In this document: positions 24,843 to 33,177 of the stretch, in pieces
Layout: the number at the start of each line of letters is the position of its first letter
How positions within the stretch are numbered: the first letter of the stretch is position 1
Origin: Mycolicibacterium neworleansense
Lineage (GTDB): Bacteria; Actinomycetota; Actinomycetes; Mycobacteriales; Mycobacteriaceae
Assembly: GCF_001245615.1 (NCBI RefSeq)
Contig: NZ_CWKH01000001.1
Span: forward strand, 1,798,001 to 1,862,000
Reading direction: 5' to 3'
DNA: 64,000 bases
The notes under the pieces: model-generated
Database searches by the model: none
Told to the model about the DNA's origin: nothing
What the model saw: only the letters and a program-made list of their open reading frames with translations
Position numbers and translations under genes: made by a program

Positions 24843-26833
24843 TCCAGGAATCCCCGGCGCGCGTCACCCGGGGTGGCACGCGGTTGCAGCGCCTTCAACC
24901 GCTCCGAAGAACTCAATTGCCACGGAACCGATGTCACCATCACGTTGGGCATGAACAGCAGCCGGCCCTTGAGCCGCAAGGCGCTCTGGTTGTGCAGCAC
25001 CTGCTCCCACCAGTGCCCCACGACGTACTCAGGGATGAACACCGTCACTACGGTGCGCGGCGATTCCTTCGTCACCCGTTTGACGTAATCCAGTACCGGC
25101 CGGGTGATTTCACGGTAAGGCGAGGCGATCACCTTCAGCGGCACGCTGATGTCGCTGTCCTCCCACTGGTGCACCAGGGCCCGGGTCTCGGCATCGTCGA
25201 CGCTGACCGTGATCGCCTCCAGCACATCCGGTCGCGTCGCACGGGCATAGGCCAGCGCGCGCTTGGTCGGCAGATGCAGCTTGGACACCAGGACCACCGC
25301 GTGGTTGCGGCTCGGCAACACCATGTCGCCCGCTTCCTCGTCCTCCTTCTCGAGCTCGCGGGCCACGGTGTCGTAGTGCTTGTGGATCATCTTCATGATC
25401 ACGAAGAGCGCGCCCATCGCCAGGATGGCGATCCAGGCACCGGCGACGAACTTGGTCACCACCACGACCACGAGCACCGCGCCGGTGGCCGTCAGACCGA
25501 CCGCATTGATGACGCGTGACCGCATCATGTGCCGCCGCACCGCGGGATCGGTTTCGGTGCGCAGCAACCGGGTCCAGTGCCGGACCATGCCGATCTGGCT
25601 GAGCGTGAACGATACGAACACGCCGACGATGTAGAGCTGGATCAGCGCCGTCACCTCGGCGCGGAACGCCACCACGAACGCGATCGCGGCGAAGGCCAGG
25701 AACAGGATGCCGTTGGAGAACGCCAGCCGGTCACCGCGGGTGTGCAGCTGCCGCGGCAGGAACCGGTCCTGGGCCAGGATCGACCCCAGCACCGGAAACC
25801 CGTTGAACGCGGTGTTGGCCGCCAGCACCAGGATCAACGCGGTGACTCCCGCGATCAGATACAGACCGACCGGGAAGTCGTGGAACACCGCGTCGGCGAG
25901 CTGAGCGATCAACGTCTTCTGGTGATAGTCGGCCGGCGCACCGATCAGCTGCTCGTGGGGCCGTTCGGCGATCTGCACTCCCGTCGCCTTGGACAGCAGG
26001 ATGATGCCCATGAACAAAGTGACCGAGATCACCCCGAGCAGCAGCAGGGTGGTCGCGGCGTTGCGCGACTTGGGTTTCCGGAAGGCCGGTACCCCGTTGC
26101 TGATCGCCTCGACACCGGTCAGCGCCGCCGACCCCGAGGAGAACGCCCGGGCCACCAGGAACACGAGTGCGAAGCCGAGTACCTCGCCGTGTTCGGGATG
26201 CATCTCGAAACCGGCAGATTCCGCGCGCAGCGGATGATCCAGGACGTAGATCTGGAACAGGCCCCAGCCCAGCATGATGTACATGCCGATCATGAAGGCG
26301 TAGGTGGGAATGGCGAATGCGGTGCCCGATTCTCGCAGCCCGCGCAGGTTCATCGAGGCCAGCAGCAGGATCGCCACCACCGCGAAGAGCACCTTGTGCT
26401 GCGCGACGAACGGCACCGCCGAACCGATGTTCGACATGGCCGACGACATCGACACCGCAACGGTCAGCACGTAATCCACCATCAGCGCGCTGGCGACCGT
26501 GAGCCCCGCGGTGGGCCCGAGGTTCGTCGTGACGACCTCGTAATCTCCGCCACCGGACGGATAGGCGTGCACGTTCTGCCGGTAACTGGCGATCACGATC
26601 AGCATGACGCCCGCCACCGCCAGGCCGATCCACGGCGTCAGGGAGTAGGCCGTCAGCCCCGCCACCGACAGCACCAGGAAGATCTCCTCCGGCGCGTAGG
26701 CCACCGACGACAAGGCGTCGGAGGCGAACACCGGCAGGGCTATCCGTTTGGGCAGAAGGGTGTGCGAGAGCTTGTCGCTGCGAAACGGCCGCCCCAGTAC
26801 CAATCGGCGCGTTGCCGTCGAAAGCTTGGACAC
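24839..26833 (-). CDS. KimA-like APC-superfamily potassium/proton symporter
   Basis: The 664-residue protein (Rv2690c) has 12 membrane helices and a cytoplasmic C-terminal domain of about 190 residues. Landmarks are VFASDALSSVAYAPEEIF (Asp and Tyr in the K+-binding positions described for KimA), SYRQNVHAYPSGGGDYEVV, VDYVLTVAVSMSSA and ARAFSSGSAALTGVEAISNGVPAF. These match Bacillus KimA/YdaO more closely than amino-acid permeases. GTG 26833 is favoured by AGACTA (26842-26847), a minus-strand TAGTCT -10 eight nt upstream. It is divergent from trkA/trkB across 106 bp, strengthening the potassium role, which remains inference. Confidence 0.85.
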   Translation of the reverse strand: MSKLSTATRRLVLGRPFRSDKLSHTLLPKRIALPVFASDALSSVAYAPEEIFLVLSVAGLTAYSLTPWIGLAVAGVMLIVIASYRQNVHAYPSGGGDYEVVTTNLGPTAGLTVASALMVDYVLTVAVSMSSAMSNIGSAVPFVAQHKVLFAVVAILLLASMNLRGLRESGTAFAIPTYAFMIGMYIMLGWGLFQIYVLDHPLRAESAGFEMHPEHGEVLGFALVFLVARAFSSGSAALTGVEAISNGVPAFRKPKSRNAATTLLLLGVISVTLFMGIILLSKATGVQIAERPHEQLIGAPADYHQKTLIAQLADAVFHDFPVGLYLIAGVTALILVLAANTAFNGFPVLGSILAQDRFLPRQLHTRGDRLAFSNGILFLAFAAIAFVVAFRAEVTALIQLYIVGVFVSFTLSQIGMVRHWTRLLRTETDPAVRRHMMRSRVINAVGLTATGAVLVVVVVTKFVAGAWIAILAMGALFVIMKMIHKHYDTVARELEKEDEEAGDMVLPSRNHAVVLVSKLHLPTKRALAYARATRPDVLEAITVSVDDAETRALVHQWEDSDISVPLKVIASPYREITRPVLDYVKRVTKESPRTVVTVFIPEYVVGHWWEQVLHNQSALRLKGRLLFMPNVMVTSVPWQLSSSERLKALQPRATPGDARRGFLE

Positions 26834-26901
26834 GAGAGCCAAGACTAAGCCCGAACACGAAATGCCGTCACAAAGCTGTAGCGTTCCGGGTGCACGGATA
26901 G

Positions 26902-26913
26902 AGCAATATTGCT
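26902..26913. promoter_or_regulatory. 12-bp AT-rich palindrome between kimA-like gene and trkA
   Basis: AGCAATATTGCT is a perfect palindrome in the 106-bp divergent gap of a GC-rich genome. It ends 26 nt before the trkA start. A shared operator for the potassium genes is suggested; no cognate regulator is recognised. Confidence 0.4.
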
Positions 26914-26939
26914 TTTCTGCCACCGGAAAGGACCTTCGG

Positions 26940-27614
26940 GTGCGTGTAGTGGTCATGGGGTGCGGCCGGGTCGGCGCCTCCCTCGCAGACAGCCTGGCCC
27001 GGATCGGCCATGAGGTCGCGGTCATCGACCGCGACAGCACCGCGTTCCACCGACTCTCACCGGAGTTCGCCGGTGAACGTGTGCTCGGTATGGGCTTCGA
27101 CCGCGACGTGCTGCTGCGCGCCGGAATCGAGGAGGCCGGCGCGTTCGCCGCGGTGTCCTCGGGCGACAACTCCAACATCATCTCGGCCCGGGTGGCCCGC
27201 GAGACGTTCGGCGTCGAGCGCGTGGTGGCGCGCATCTATGACGCCAAGCGTGCCGCGGTCTACGAACGCCTGGGCATCCCGACCGTGGCGACGGTGCCGT
27301 GGACCACCGACCGTCTGCTCAACGTCCTGACCAGGGAGACCGAAACCACCAAGTGGCGGGACCCGTCGGGCAACGTGGGCGTGGCCGAACTACCGCTGCA
27401 CCAGGACTGGGCCGGGCATCTGGTCACCGACCTGGAAAGGGCCACGGGCGGCCGGGTGGCGTTCATGATCCGGTTCGGCAACGGGTACCTGCCCGAACCG
27501 AAGACCGTGATCCAGGCCGGCGACCAGGTGTACGTGGCCGCGGTGTCCGGCCACATCGCCGAGGCGCTGGCCATCGCGGCGCTGCCGCCGAGCGAGGACT
27601 TGGAGGCTCACTGA
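26940..27614 (+). CDS. trkA: Trk potassium uptake regulatory protein TrkA (CeoB)
   Basis: The 224-residue protein has an RCK-N Rossmann domain for NAD(H) (VVVMGCGRVGASLADSLARIGHEVAVIDRD) and an RCK-C domain from about residue 135 (VAELPLHQDWAGHLVTDLERATGGRVAFMIRFGNGYLP). It gates potassium transport in response to nucleotides. GTG 26940 follows a purine-rich ribosome site (GGAAAGGA). It is the Rv2691 equivalent and overlaps trkB by 1 nt (TGATG). No TrkG/TrkH channel subunit lies nearby, so the divergent KimA-like permease is a candidate partner. Confidence 0.92.
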   Translation: MRVVVMGCGRVGASLADSLARIGHEVAVIDRDSTAFHRLSPEFAGERVLGMGFDRDVLLRAGIEEAGAFAAVSSGDNSNIISARVARETFGVERVVARIYDAKRAAVYERLGIPTVATVPWTTDRLLNVLTRETETTKWRDPSGNVGVAELPLHQDWAGHLVTDLERATGGRVAFMIRFGNGYLPEPKTVIQAGDQVYVAAVSGHIAEALAIAALPPSEDLEAH

Positions 27615-28282
27615 TGAAAGTTGCCATCGCCGGGGCCGGGGCCGTTGGCCGTTCCATCGCCCGCGAATTGCTCGACAGCAAGCACGACGTGACGCTGCTG
27701 GAGCGCAATCCCGAACATATTGACGTCGACGCCATCCCGGCCGCGCACTGGCGGCTCGGCGATGCCTGCGAGCTCACCATGCTGGAATCGGTCAAGCTCG
27801 AAGAATTCGACGTGGTGATCGCGGCGACCGGTGACGACAAGGTCAACGTCGTGGTGAGCCTGCTGGCCAAGACCGAATTCGCGGTCCCGCGGGTGGTGGC
27901 CCGGGTCAATGATCCCCGCAATGAGTGGCTGTTCGACGAGAACTGGGGTGTGGACGTGGCGGTTTCCACGCCGCGCATGCTCGCCTCACTGGTCGAGGAG
28001 GCGGTGGCGGTCGGTGATCTGGTGCGCCTGATGGAGTTCCGTAAAGGACAGGCCAATCTGGTCGAGATCACGCTGCCCGACGACACACCGTGGGGCGGAC
28101 GTCCCGTCAGGCGCCTGGACCTGCCCCGTGACACCGCGCTCGTGACGATCCTGCGCGGGGCCAGGGTGATCGTGCCCGAATCCGATGAACCCCTCGAAGG
28201 TGGCGACGAGCTGCTGTTCGTGGCCGTCACCGAGTCCGAGGATGAACTGCGGGAGCTGCTGCTGCACCCGGCGCCGCGCTGA
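27614..28282 (+). CDS. trkB: Trk potassium uptake regulatory protein TrkB (CeoC)
   Basis: The 222-residue second RCK protein begins MKVAIAGAGAVGRSIARELL. It has acidic residues at the end of strand 2 (LLERNPEHIDVD) as in NAD-binding RCK-N domains. The RCK-C domain (about 130-215) includes LVEITLPDDTPWGGRPVRRL. It is the Rv2692 equivalent and is translationally coupled to trkA. The two proteins probably form a hetero-oligomeric gating ring, which is an inference from pairing. Confidence 0.92.
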   Translation: MKVAIAGAGAVGRSIARELLDSKHDVTLLERNPEHIDVDAIPAAHWRLGDACELTMLESVKLEEFDVVIAATGDDKVNVVVSLLAKTEFAVPRVVARVNDPRNEWLFDENWGVDVAVSTPRMLASLVEEAVAVGDLVRLMEFRKGQANLVEITLPDDTPWGGRPVRRLDLPRDTALVTILRGARVIVPESDEPLEGGDELLFVAVTESEDELRELLLHPAPR

Positions 28283-28296
28283 TCTGCGAACCGTCC

Positions 28297-28992
28297 TCAG
28301 TCGGCGGTTCGCGCGCCGTCCTGGGCGTGTACGGCGCGCTGCGCGGCCCGGATGGCCAGATAGGTGACCAATGCCGCGACGGCGGTCAGCGGCCAGCCCA
28401 TCGCGATGCGCGCGACGCCCAGCCAACCGGTCTCGTCGGAGTCGTACAGATAGTGCTGTACCAGGAACCGCGACGCGAACACCGCGACCCAGGTGAGCGT
28501 GGCGACGTCGAACGCCAGCACCGCCTTGCGGACGCCGCGCCAGGCCCGGTCGTGTGTGTTGACCCAGCCCCAGATGTAACCGACCACCGGGCGGCGGATC
28601 ACCACCGACACCGCGAACACCACGGCGTACAGCAGTGAGCTCCAGATACCAAGCAGGAAATAGCCTTTCGACTCCCCCACCAGGTAGGCGATCAGCGCGC
28701 TGATGCCGACGGCGAAGAATCCCGACACCGCGGGTTGTACGGATTCGCGGCGGATCAACCGCCAGATCAGGATCAATGTGGCCACGCCGAGCGCGGCGGC
28801 GATCGCGGGCATCAGCCCGAACAACGTGGAAACCGGGACGAACACCACCACGGGCAGTGATGAGTAGATCAGCCCGCTGATGCCACCCATCTGATCGAGC
28901 ACCGCCCGGCCGCCGCCATGGGCAGGGGTGGGCTCCGGATCACTCTCGGGAGGTTGAGGTGTGTTGCCTGAGTTCTTTTCGGCCTGGCTCAC
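28297..28992 (-). CDS. DUF3159 membrane protein
   Basis: The 231-residue protein starts at GTG 28992, overlapping the upstream OB-fold gene stop by 4 nt. A disordered N-terminus of about 30 residues (SQAEKNSGNTPQPP) precedes five or six membrane helices (GGISGLIYSSLPVVVFVPVSTLFG at about 38-60 is the signature). The segment RRPVVGYIWGWVNTHDRAWRG lies in a cytoplasmic loop. It is the Rv2693c equivalent; the function is unknown. It converges on trkB with a 14-nt gap. Confidence 0.82.
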   Translation of the reverse strand: MSQAEKNSGNTPQPPESDPEPTPAHGGGRAVLDQMGGISGLIYSSLPVVVFVPVSTLFGLMPAIAAALGVATLILIWRLIRRESVQPAVSGFFAVGISALIAYLVGESKGYFLLGIWSSLLYAVVFAVSVVIRRPVVGYIWGWVNTHDRAWRGVRKAVLAFDVATLTWVAVFASRFLVQHYLYDSDETGWLGVARIAMGWPLTAVAALVTYLAIRAAQRAVHAQDGARTAD

Positions 28993-29360
28993 TTCTGAAT
29001 TTCGTAGCGGGGGTTGTAGATCGCCTTGGTGCCGTTTTCCAGCTTGCCGACCCGGCCGTGCACCCGCAGGGTGCAGCCCGACTCGATTCCGGGGATGCGA
29101 CGCTGCCCCAGCCACACCAGCAACACCGTGTCGGTACCGTCGAACAGCTCGGCCTTGATGCCGCCGGAACACCCCTTGCCGTTACATTCGACGCTGCGCA
29201 GGGTGCCGACCATCGTCACTTCCTGGCCGCGCTGGGCGTCGATCGCCTTGAGCGCGCCGGTATTGGCGGCTTCGTCACTGAGCTCTTCTACGTCGAGTTG
29301 TTCGGGGTCTTCCGTCAGGCGTCGCGTAAGCCGGCGCAGATACCCTTCGGCCGTAGCCAT
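28989..29360 (-). CDS. OB-fold nucleic acid-binding protein (Rv2694c type)
   Basis: The 123-residue protein from ATG 29360 (MATAEGYLRRLTRRL) has an OB-fold occupying residues about 45-120: QEVTMVGTLRSVECNGKGCSGGIKAELFDGTDTVLLVWLGQRRIPGIESGCTLRVHGRVG, broken here into its strands by turns at Gly residues. RecG-type wedge and tRNA anticodon-binding OB domains look alike, so RNA or DNA binding is expected but the target is unknown. It is coupled to the DUF3159 membrane protein, a conserved mycobacterial pair. Confidence 0.82.
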   Translation of the reverse strand: MATAEGYLRRLTRRLTEDPEQLDVEELSDEAANTGALKAIDAQRGQEVTMVGTLRSVECNGKGCSGGIKAELFDGTDTVLLVWLGQRRIPGIESGCTLRVHGRVGKLENGTKAIYNPRYEIQK

Positions 29361-29491
29361 GGCCTCTCCTGACCTTCTGCGGATCCACTGTGAATCCGCC
29401 CAACCAACGCCACGGTAGACCTCTTGTTCACCGAATGCCACGTGGGGTGCGGGTCGGCACGCCGAGGATTTGACGGGGCAGGCACGATCAT

Positions 29492-30214
29492 GTGATGAGC
29501 GTCATTCTGCGCGATGTCCCAACCGTTCTGCTGCCAGGCACCGGGTCCGACGACAACTACGTCTACCGGGCATTTTCGGGTGCGCTGCACGCCGCCGAAG
29601 CTCTTGTCGTGACGCCGGCGCCGACTCCGGACCGGCTTGTCGAGGGTTACCTGCTGGCGCTCGACAACGCGGCCCGGTCGGGCCCGATCGCGGTCGGCGG
29701 AGTGTCCATCGGCGCCGTGGTGGCGGCCCGGTGGGCGTTGGACCACCCCGGACAGGCCGTGGCGGTCCTGGCCGCCCTGCCGCCCTGGACGGGTTCCTCC
29801 CAGCATGCCCCCGCCGCGTTGTTGGCCCGCCAGTCGGCGGAGCTGTTGCGCCGGGACGGACTGGCGGCCACGGTCGCGCAGATGCGTGCGTCCAGCCCGC
29901 CGTGGCTGGCCGACGAACTGGCCCGCTCCTGGGTGGGCCAGTGGCCCACCCTGCCCGAGGCGATGGACGAAGCGGCCGGCTATCGCGCGCCCGGCAGTGC
30001 CGAACTCGAACAGCTTCGGGTGCCCATGGGGATCGCGGTGGCCACCGACGATCCCGTGCATCCGGCCGAGGTCGGCTACGAATGGGTGGCCGCGGCACCG
30101 CAGGCGGCGCTGCGGTCGGTCACCCTCGAACAGATGGGGCTCGATACCGGTGTGCTGGGCGCCGCGTGTCTGGCCGCACTGCAGGAGGCGGTCAGCGACA
30201 CCGTGGCCGGCTGA
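29492..30214 (+). CDS. Alpha/beta hydrolase fold protein (Rv2695 type)
   Basis: The 240-residue protein has a compact alpha/beta hydrolase fold. The oxyanion region is VLLPGTGSDDNYVYRAF and the nucleophile elbow is GGVSIGAVVAARWAL with Ser near residue 72. An acid loop follows (VATDDPVHPAEVGYEW). A C-terminal catalytic His is not obvious, so activity is uncertain. GTG 29492 and ATG 29495 are both possible starts. The gene stands alone between the divergent OB-fold gene and the convergent DUF3710 gene. Confidence 0.75.
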   Translation: MMSVILRDVPTVLLPGTGSDDNYVYRAFSGALHAAEALVVTPAPTPDRLVEGYLLALDNAARSGPIAVGGVSIGAVVAARWALDHPGQAVAVLAALPPWTGSSQHAPAALLARQSAELLRRDGLAATVAQMRASSPPWLADELARSWVGQWPTLPEAMDEAAGYRAPGSAELEQLRVPMGIAVATDDPVHPAEVGYEWVAAAPQAALRSVTLEQMGLDTGVLGAACLAALQEAVSDTVAG

Positions 30215-30226
30215 GGGGCGGGTTTC

Positions 30227-31030
30227 CTACCCGCCGGTGATGGTGCGCAGCTGCTGCATCGCCGAACCCTGCACGCTGCGGCGCGCCACCGGCTCGGCCG
30301 GCGGCTGATCCTGCGGGTGCGCCTGTGTCGTTGCGGCGAGCTGCTGGGCGGCCTGTTGCATCGCGGCCTGCTGAGCTGCGGCCCGCAGCTGGGCCGCCAT
30401 CGGCTCGGGCAGCTGCACCGCTAGCGGAGTACGCACCGGCAGCGGCGTGTCACCGCGACGAATCACGCTGTCGGCCAAGGATGCCCGCGCCTCGTCGGCA
30501 AGAGCGTCGATCGTCTCGGGGGCCCCGTTGACCACACAGCGCACCATCCAGCGGTAGCCGTCGACGCCGATGAAGCGCACCACGCCGCCGTTGCCCGCGC
30601 CGACCACCTCGCGGCCCCACGGGCCGTCCTGGATGTTCACCGCGCTCGCGTCCTTGCGCAGCGATTCGGCGAGCTCGCCGGCCACCTCACGCCACAGGCC
30701 CGGGCTCTTGGGCGCGGCGTAGGCGGCGATGGTGAACCGCCCGTTGGGGGTCACCACCCACACCGCACTGGGCGCCCCGGCCTCGTTGAGCTCGACCTGG
30801 ACCTGGCCGCCGTCGGGCATCGGGATCAGTACCGAGCCGAGGTCGAGCCGCCCCTGCGCCGCGACCGCGGGGTCGTCGAAGTCCTCGACGTCGAAGGGGC
30901 CGTCGTCCGAGCCCTCGTCGTAGTCGTCGGCCGCGTCCGCCTGGGTCGCTTGGTCGACAACCTTGTCGTCGTCGTTCTGACCGGCCGAATCGTCAGCCGG
31001 GTCATTGTGCTTGCGCTTTCCGAATGCCAT
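30227..31030 (-). CDS. DUF3710 family protein
   Basis: The 267-residue cytosolic protein begins with a Lys-rich then strongly acidic low-complexity tail (to about residue 45). The DUF3710 domain follows, with PSAVWVVTPNGRFTIAAYAAPKSPGLWREVAGELAESL near the centre and GPWGREVVGAG after it. A Gln/Ala-rich tail (AAQQAAMQQAAQQLAA) closes the protein. It is the Rv2696c equivalent. The ATG shares its A with the dut stop (TGATG), so the two are coupled, but no biochemical link to dUTP metabolism is known. GTG 31033 would add one residue. Confidence 0.82.
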   Translation of the reverse strand: MAFGKRKHNDPADDSAGQNDDDKVVDQATQADAADDYDEGSDDGPFDVEDFDDPAVAAQGRLDLGSVLIPMPDGGQVQVELNEAGAPSAVWVVTPNGRFTIAAYAAPKSPGLWREVAGELAESLRKDASAVNIQDGPWGREVVGAGNGGVVRFIGVDGYRWMVRCVVNGAPETIDALADEARASLADSVIRRGDTPLPVRTPLAVQLPEPMAAQLRAAAQQAAMQQAAQQLAATTQAHPQDQPPAEPVARRSVQGSAMQQLRTITGG

Positions 31031-31494
31031 CACAAACTCGCATGTCCGCCGGAGGAACCGTGGCCACCGTCGCCACGGGAGGTGTCAGCCAGGCCCGCCT
31101 CGTCGAACGACGTCACCTCGACCAACTCGGGCAGTTCTACCCGCTGAACCAACAGCTGGGCAATCCGGTCACCGCGGTGGATCACGATCGGCGTGTCGGG
31201 ATCGAGGTTGATCAGTGAAACCTTGATCTCGCCGCGATAGCCGGCGTCTACGGTGCCCGGACTGTTGACGATCGAAAGACCCACGCGGGCAGCCAAACCC
31301 GAGCGCGGGTGGATCAGCCCCACCATTCCGTGCGGAATGGCCACGGCAACCCCGGTGGGCACGAGCTCTCGTTGCCCGGGGGCCAGCTCGACATCGCGCG
31401 CGCTGTAGAGGTCTACGCCCGCGTCCCCATCGTGCGCCCGGCTGGGCATCGGTAGTTCGCGGTCCAATCGGACGACCGCCAGAGAGGTGGACAC
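31030..31494 (-). CDS. dut: Deoxyuridine 5'-triphosphate nucleotidohydrolase
   Basis: The 154-residue enzyme, the same length as M. tuberculosis Dut, hydrolyses dUTP to dUMP and limits uracil in DNA. All five trimeric dUTPase motifs are present: [38 protein letters not shown] and the C-terminal [13 protein letters not shown] arm that closes the site. GTG 31494 is preceded by a minus-strand -10 (TAATCT, 31503-31508) that overlaps the -10 of the divergent DUF3093 gene. Confidence 0.95.
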   Translation of the reverse strand: MSTSLAVVRLDRELPMPSRAHDGDAGVDLYSARDVELAPGQRELVPTGVAVAIPHGMVGLIHPRSGLAARVGLSIVNSPGTVDAGYRGEIKVSLINLDPDTPIVIHRGDRIAQLLVQRVELPELVEVTSFDEAGLADTSRGDGGHGSSGGHASL

Positions 31495-31502
31495 GACGTC
31501 AC

Positions 31503-31512
31503 AGATTACTCT
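31503..31512. promoter_or_regulatory. Overlapping divergent -10 boxes of dut and DUF3093 gene
   Basis: AGATTACTCT contains TAATCT on the minus strand (31503-31508, 8 nt before dut GTG 31494) and TACTCT on the plus strand (31507-31512, 7 nt before GTG 31520). The boxes share 2 bp, so RNA polymerase could occupy only one promoter at a time. Confidence 0.55.
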
Positions 31513-31519
31513 GAGCCGC

Positions 31520-31999
31520 GTGTCAGACACGCGTGCAACCACCCAAAGCGTTCAGTACCGCGAACGTTTGTGGGTGCCGTGGTGGTGGTCGCTGCCCGCT
31601 GCGGTGCTGGCAGGGGTCATCGCGTTCGAGATCGGCCTGGCCGCGCCGGCCATTCCGGCGTGGTTGCCGTATGTCTTGCTCTTCGGCGTGGCGGGGGCCG
31701 TGCTGATGTGGTTCAGCAAGACCGAATTGAAGGTGGTCCGCCTCAGCAGCGGCGTCACCGAGCTCTACGTCGGTGACGCGCACCTGCCGACGAGCGTCAT
31801 CTCCCGCAGCGCGGAGGTGCCGCGGTCAGCGAAGTCGGCCGCACTGGGCCGCCAACTCGATCCAGCTGCCTACGTCGTTCACCGGGCCTGGGTGGGCCCG
31901 ATGGTGCTGGTGGTACTCGACGATCCGGATGACCCCACCCCGTACTGGCTTGTCAGTTCCCGCCATCCGGATCGCGTCCTGGCCGCACTCCGCGGCTGA
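31520..31999 (+). CDS. DUF3093 membrane protein
   Basis: The 159-residue protein begins with a short polar stretch, then two membrane helices near residues 22-43 and 48-66 ([20 protein letters not shown] and [18 protein letters not shown]). A soluble PH-like beta domain follows ([21 protein letters not shown], then [17 protein letters not shown]). It is the Rv2698 equivalent with unknown function. GTG 31520 is chosen because of the -10 at 31507-31512; GTG 31487 would add 11 residues and overlap dut. The stop lies inside the first unit of a 26-bp tandem repeat. Confidence 0.8.
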   Translation: MSDTRATTQSVQYRERLWVPWWWSLPAAVLAGVIAFEIGLAAPAIPAWLPYVLLFGVAGAVLMWFSKTELKVVRLSSGVTELYVGDAHLPTSVISRSAEVPRSAKSAALGRQLDPAAYVVHRAWVGPMVLVVLDDPDDPTPYWLVSSRHPDRVLAALRG

Positions 32000-32056
32000 G
32001 CCGCGAATTCGATCACCGCGGCTGAGCCGCGAATTCAATCGCAGCGGCTGAGCCGC
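31992..32056. repeat. 26-bp tandem repeat with palindromic core
   Basis: GCGGCTGAGCCGC occurs at 31992-32004, 32018-32030 and 32044-32056, exactly 26 bp apart. GAATTC plus ATC lies between the copies. Each core is symmetric around its central G. The array spans the DUF3093 stop and ends 3 nt before the DUF4193 stop, so it sits at a convergent junction. Confidence 0.8.
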
Positions 32057-32058
32057 CG

Positions 32059-32361
32059 TCAGGCGGCGCAGTCCGTGCAGATCATCACGCCGTTCTTCTC
32101 GCTCGCCAGCCGGCTCCGGTGATGCACCAGAAAACAGCTGGAGCACGTGAACTCGTCGGCTTGCTTCGGGACCACCCGCACCGACAGTTCCTCGCCTGAC
32201 AGGTCTGCACCCGGCAGCTCGAACGATTCGGCCGATTCTGACTCGTCGACATCCACCACGGCGGACTGCGCCTCGTTGCGCCGCGCCTTGAGCTCCTCGA
32301 GCGAGTCCTCAGAAACCTCGTCCGCTTCGGAACGCCTGGGGGCGTCGTAGTCGGTTGCCAT
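32059..32361 (-). CDS. DUF4193 zinc-ribbon-like protein
   Basis: The 100-residue protein (Rv2699c equivalent) begins MATDYDAPRR after a strong ribosome site (GGGAGGGG). The first half is acidic and disordered. The second half ends with two cysteine pairs (FTCSSCFLVHHR and ICTDCAA) that form a zinc ribbon. This small family is highly conserved and abundant in mycobacteria, though its function is not established. It converges on DUF3093 across the tandem repeat. Confidence 0.85.
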   Translation of the reverse strand: MATDYDAPRRSEADEVSEDSLEELKARRNEAQSAVVDVDESESAESFELPGADLSGEELSVRVVPKQADEFTCSSCFLVHHRSRLASEKNGVMICTDCAA

Positions 32362-32514
32362 CGTCTGTGTCCCCTCCCTTACCTTGCAGCAGAGCTTTGT
32401 ACCAGCGTCGAACGCATTCCCCAAATGATTCGTGCCCGTATTGCCACACGTTTCAGTGTGATTTACATCACACTACCGTCTGAGCTCTGCTGCGTCAGCG
32501 AACACCATTGCCCT

Positions 32515-32520
32515 TAGAGT
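32515..32520 (+). promoter_or_regulatory. -10 box of cei
   Basis: TAGAGT lies 6 nt before GTG 32527 and fits a leaderless promoter. Confidence 0.45.
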
Positions 32521-32526
32521 GCAGGT

Positions 32527-33177
32527 GTGGTCGCGCAAATCACCGATGGCACAGCTTTCGACCGGCACGGTCGTCCGTTCCGCCGGCGCAGTTTCGTTCC
32601 CGGCATCGTGTTGTTCGTCGCACTCGCGGTGGTGACGATGATCGTCTGGATCATCGCGCTCAACCAACCCGCAGATGTGCACGAGGCCACGGTGTGCAAC
32701 AACCCGCCGCCGGCCGCCGATCCGGCAACTCCGAAGCTCGGCGAACAGGTGGCCCGCTCGGCGATGACCGACGTCACCCCGGCACCCCTGGCCGAGACCA
32801 GGATCCGGGTGCTCAACGCCAGCGGCCAGGGCGGCCAGGCCGGCGAGGTGGCGGGCGCGCTGCGCGATCTGGGCTTCGCCCAGCCCGAGGCGGCAAACGA
32901 CCCCATCTACGCCAGCACGCGGCTGGAGTGCCAGGGCCAGATCCGGTTCGGCCCGTCCGGCCGCACCGCAGCAGCCGCACTGTGGCTGGTGGCCCCGTGC
33001 ACCGAGCTGTACCAGGACGAAAGGCCCGACGCCACAGTCGATCTGGCGCTGGGCACCGAGTTCAGCGAACTTGCCAGCAACGACGACATCAACGCCGTGC
33101 TGGCCAGCCTGCGGCCCGATGCCACCGCACCGTCGGACTCCGCGCTGCTGTCAAAGATCCATACCGGCACCTGCTAA
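32527..33177 (+). CDS. cei: Envelope integrity protein Cei (LytR C-terminal domain)
   Basis: The 216-residue protein has a basic cytoplasmic N-terminus, one membrane helix near residues 25-46 (VPGIVLFVALAVVTMIVWIIAL) and an extracytoplasmic LytR_C-type domain (RIRVLNASGQGGQAGEVAGALRDLGF). The four Cys residues outside the membrane may form disulfides. It corresponds to Rv2700, named Cei for its contribution to envelope integrity and virulence. The 3' end overlaps the convergent suhB by 27 nt. Confidence 0.88.
   Translation: MVAQITDGTAFDRHGRPFRRRSFVPGIVLFVALAVVTMIVWIIALNQPADVHEATVCNNPPPAADPATPKLGEQVARSAMTDVTPAPLAETRIRVLNASGQGGQAGEVAGALRDLGFAQPEAANDPIYASTRLECQGQIRFGPSGRTAAAALWLVAPCTELYQDERPDATVDLALGTEFSELASNDDINAVLASLRPDATAPSDSALLSKIHTGTC

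Noticed and set aside
26834..26939. ydaO-type c-di-AMP riboswitch upstream of the KimA-like gene
   Set aside because: The gap is only 106 bp, serves two divergent promoters, and the permease appears leaderless; no riboswitch core was recognised.
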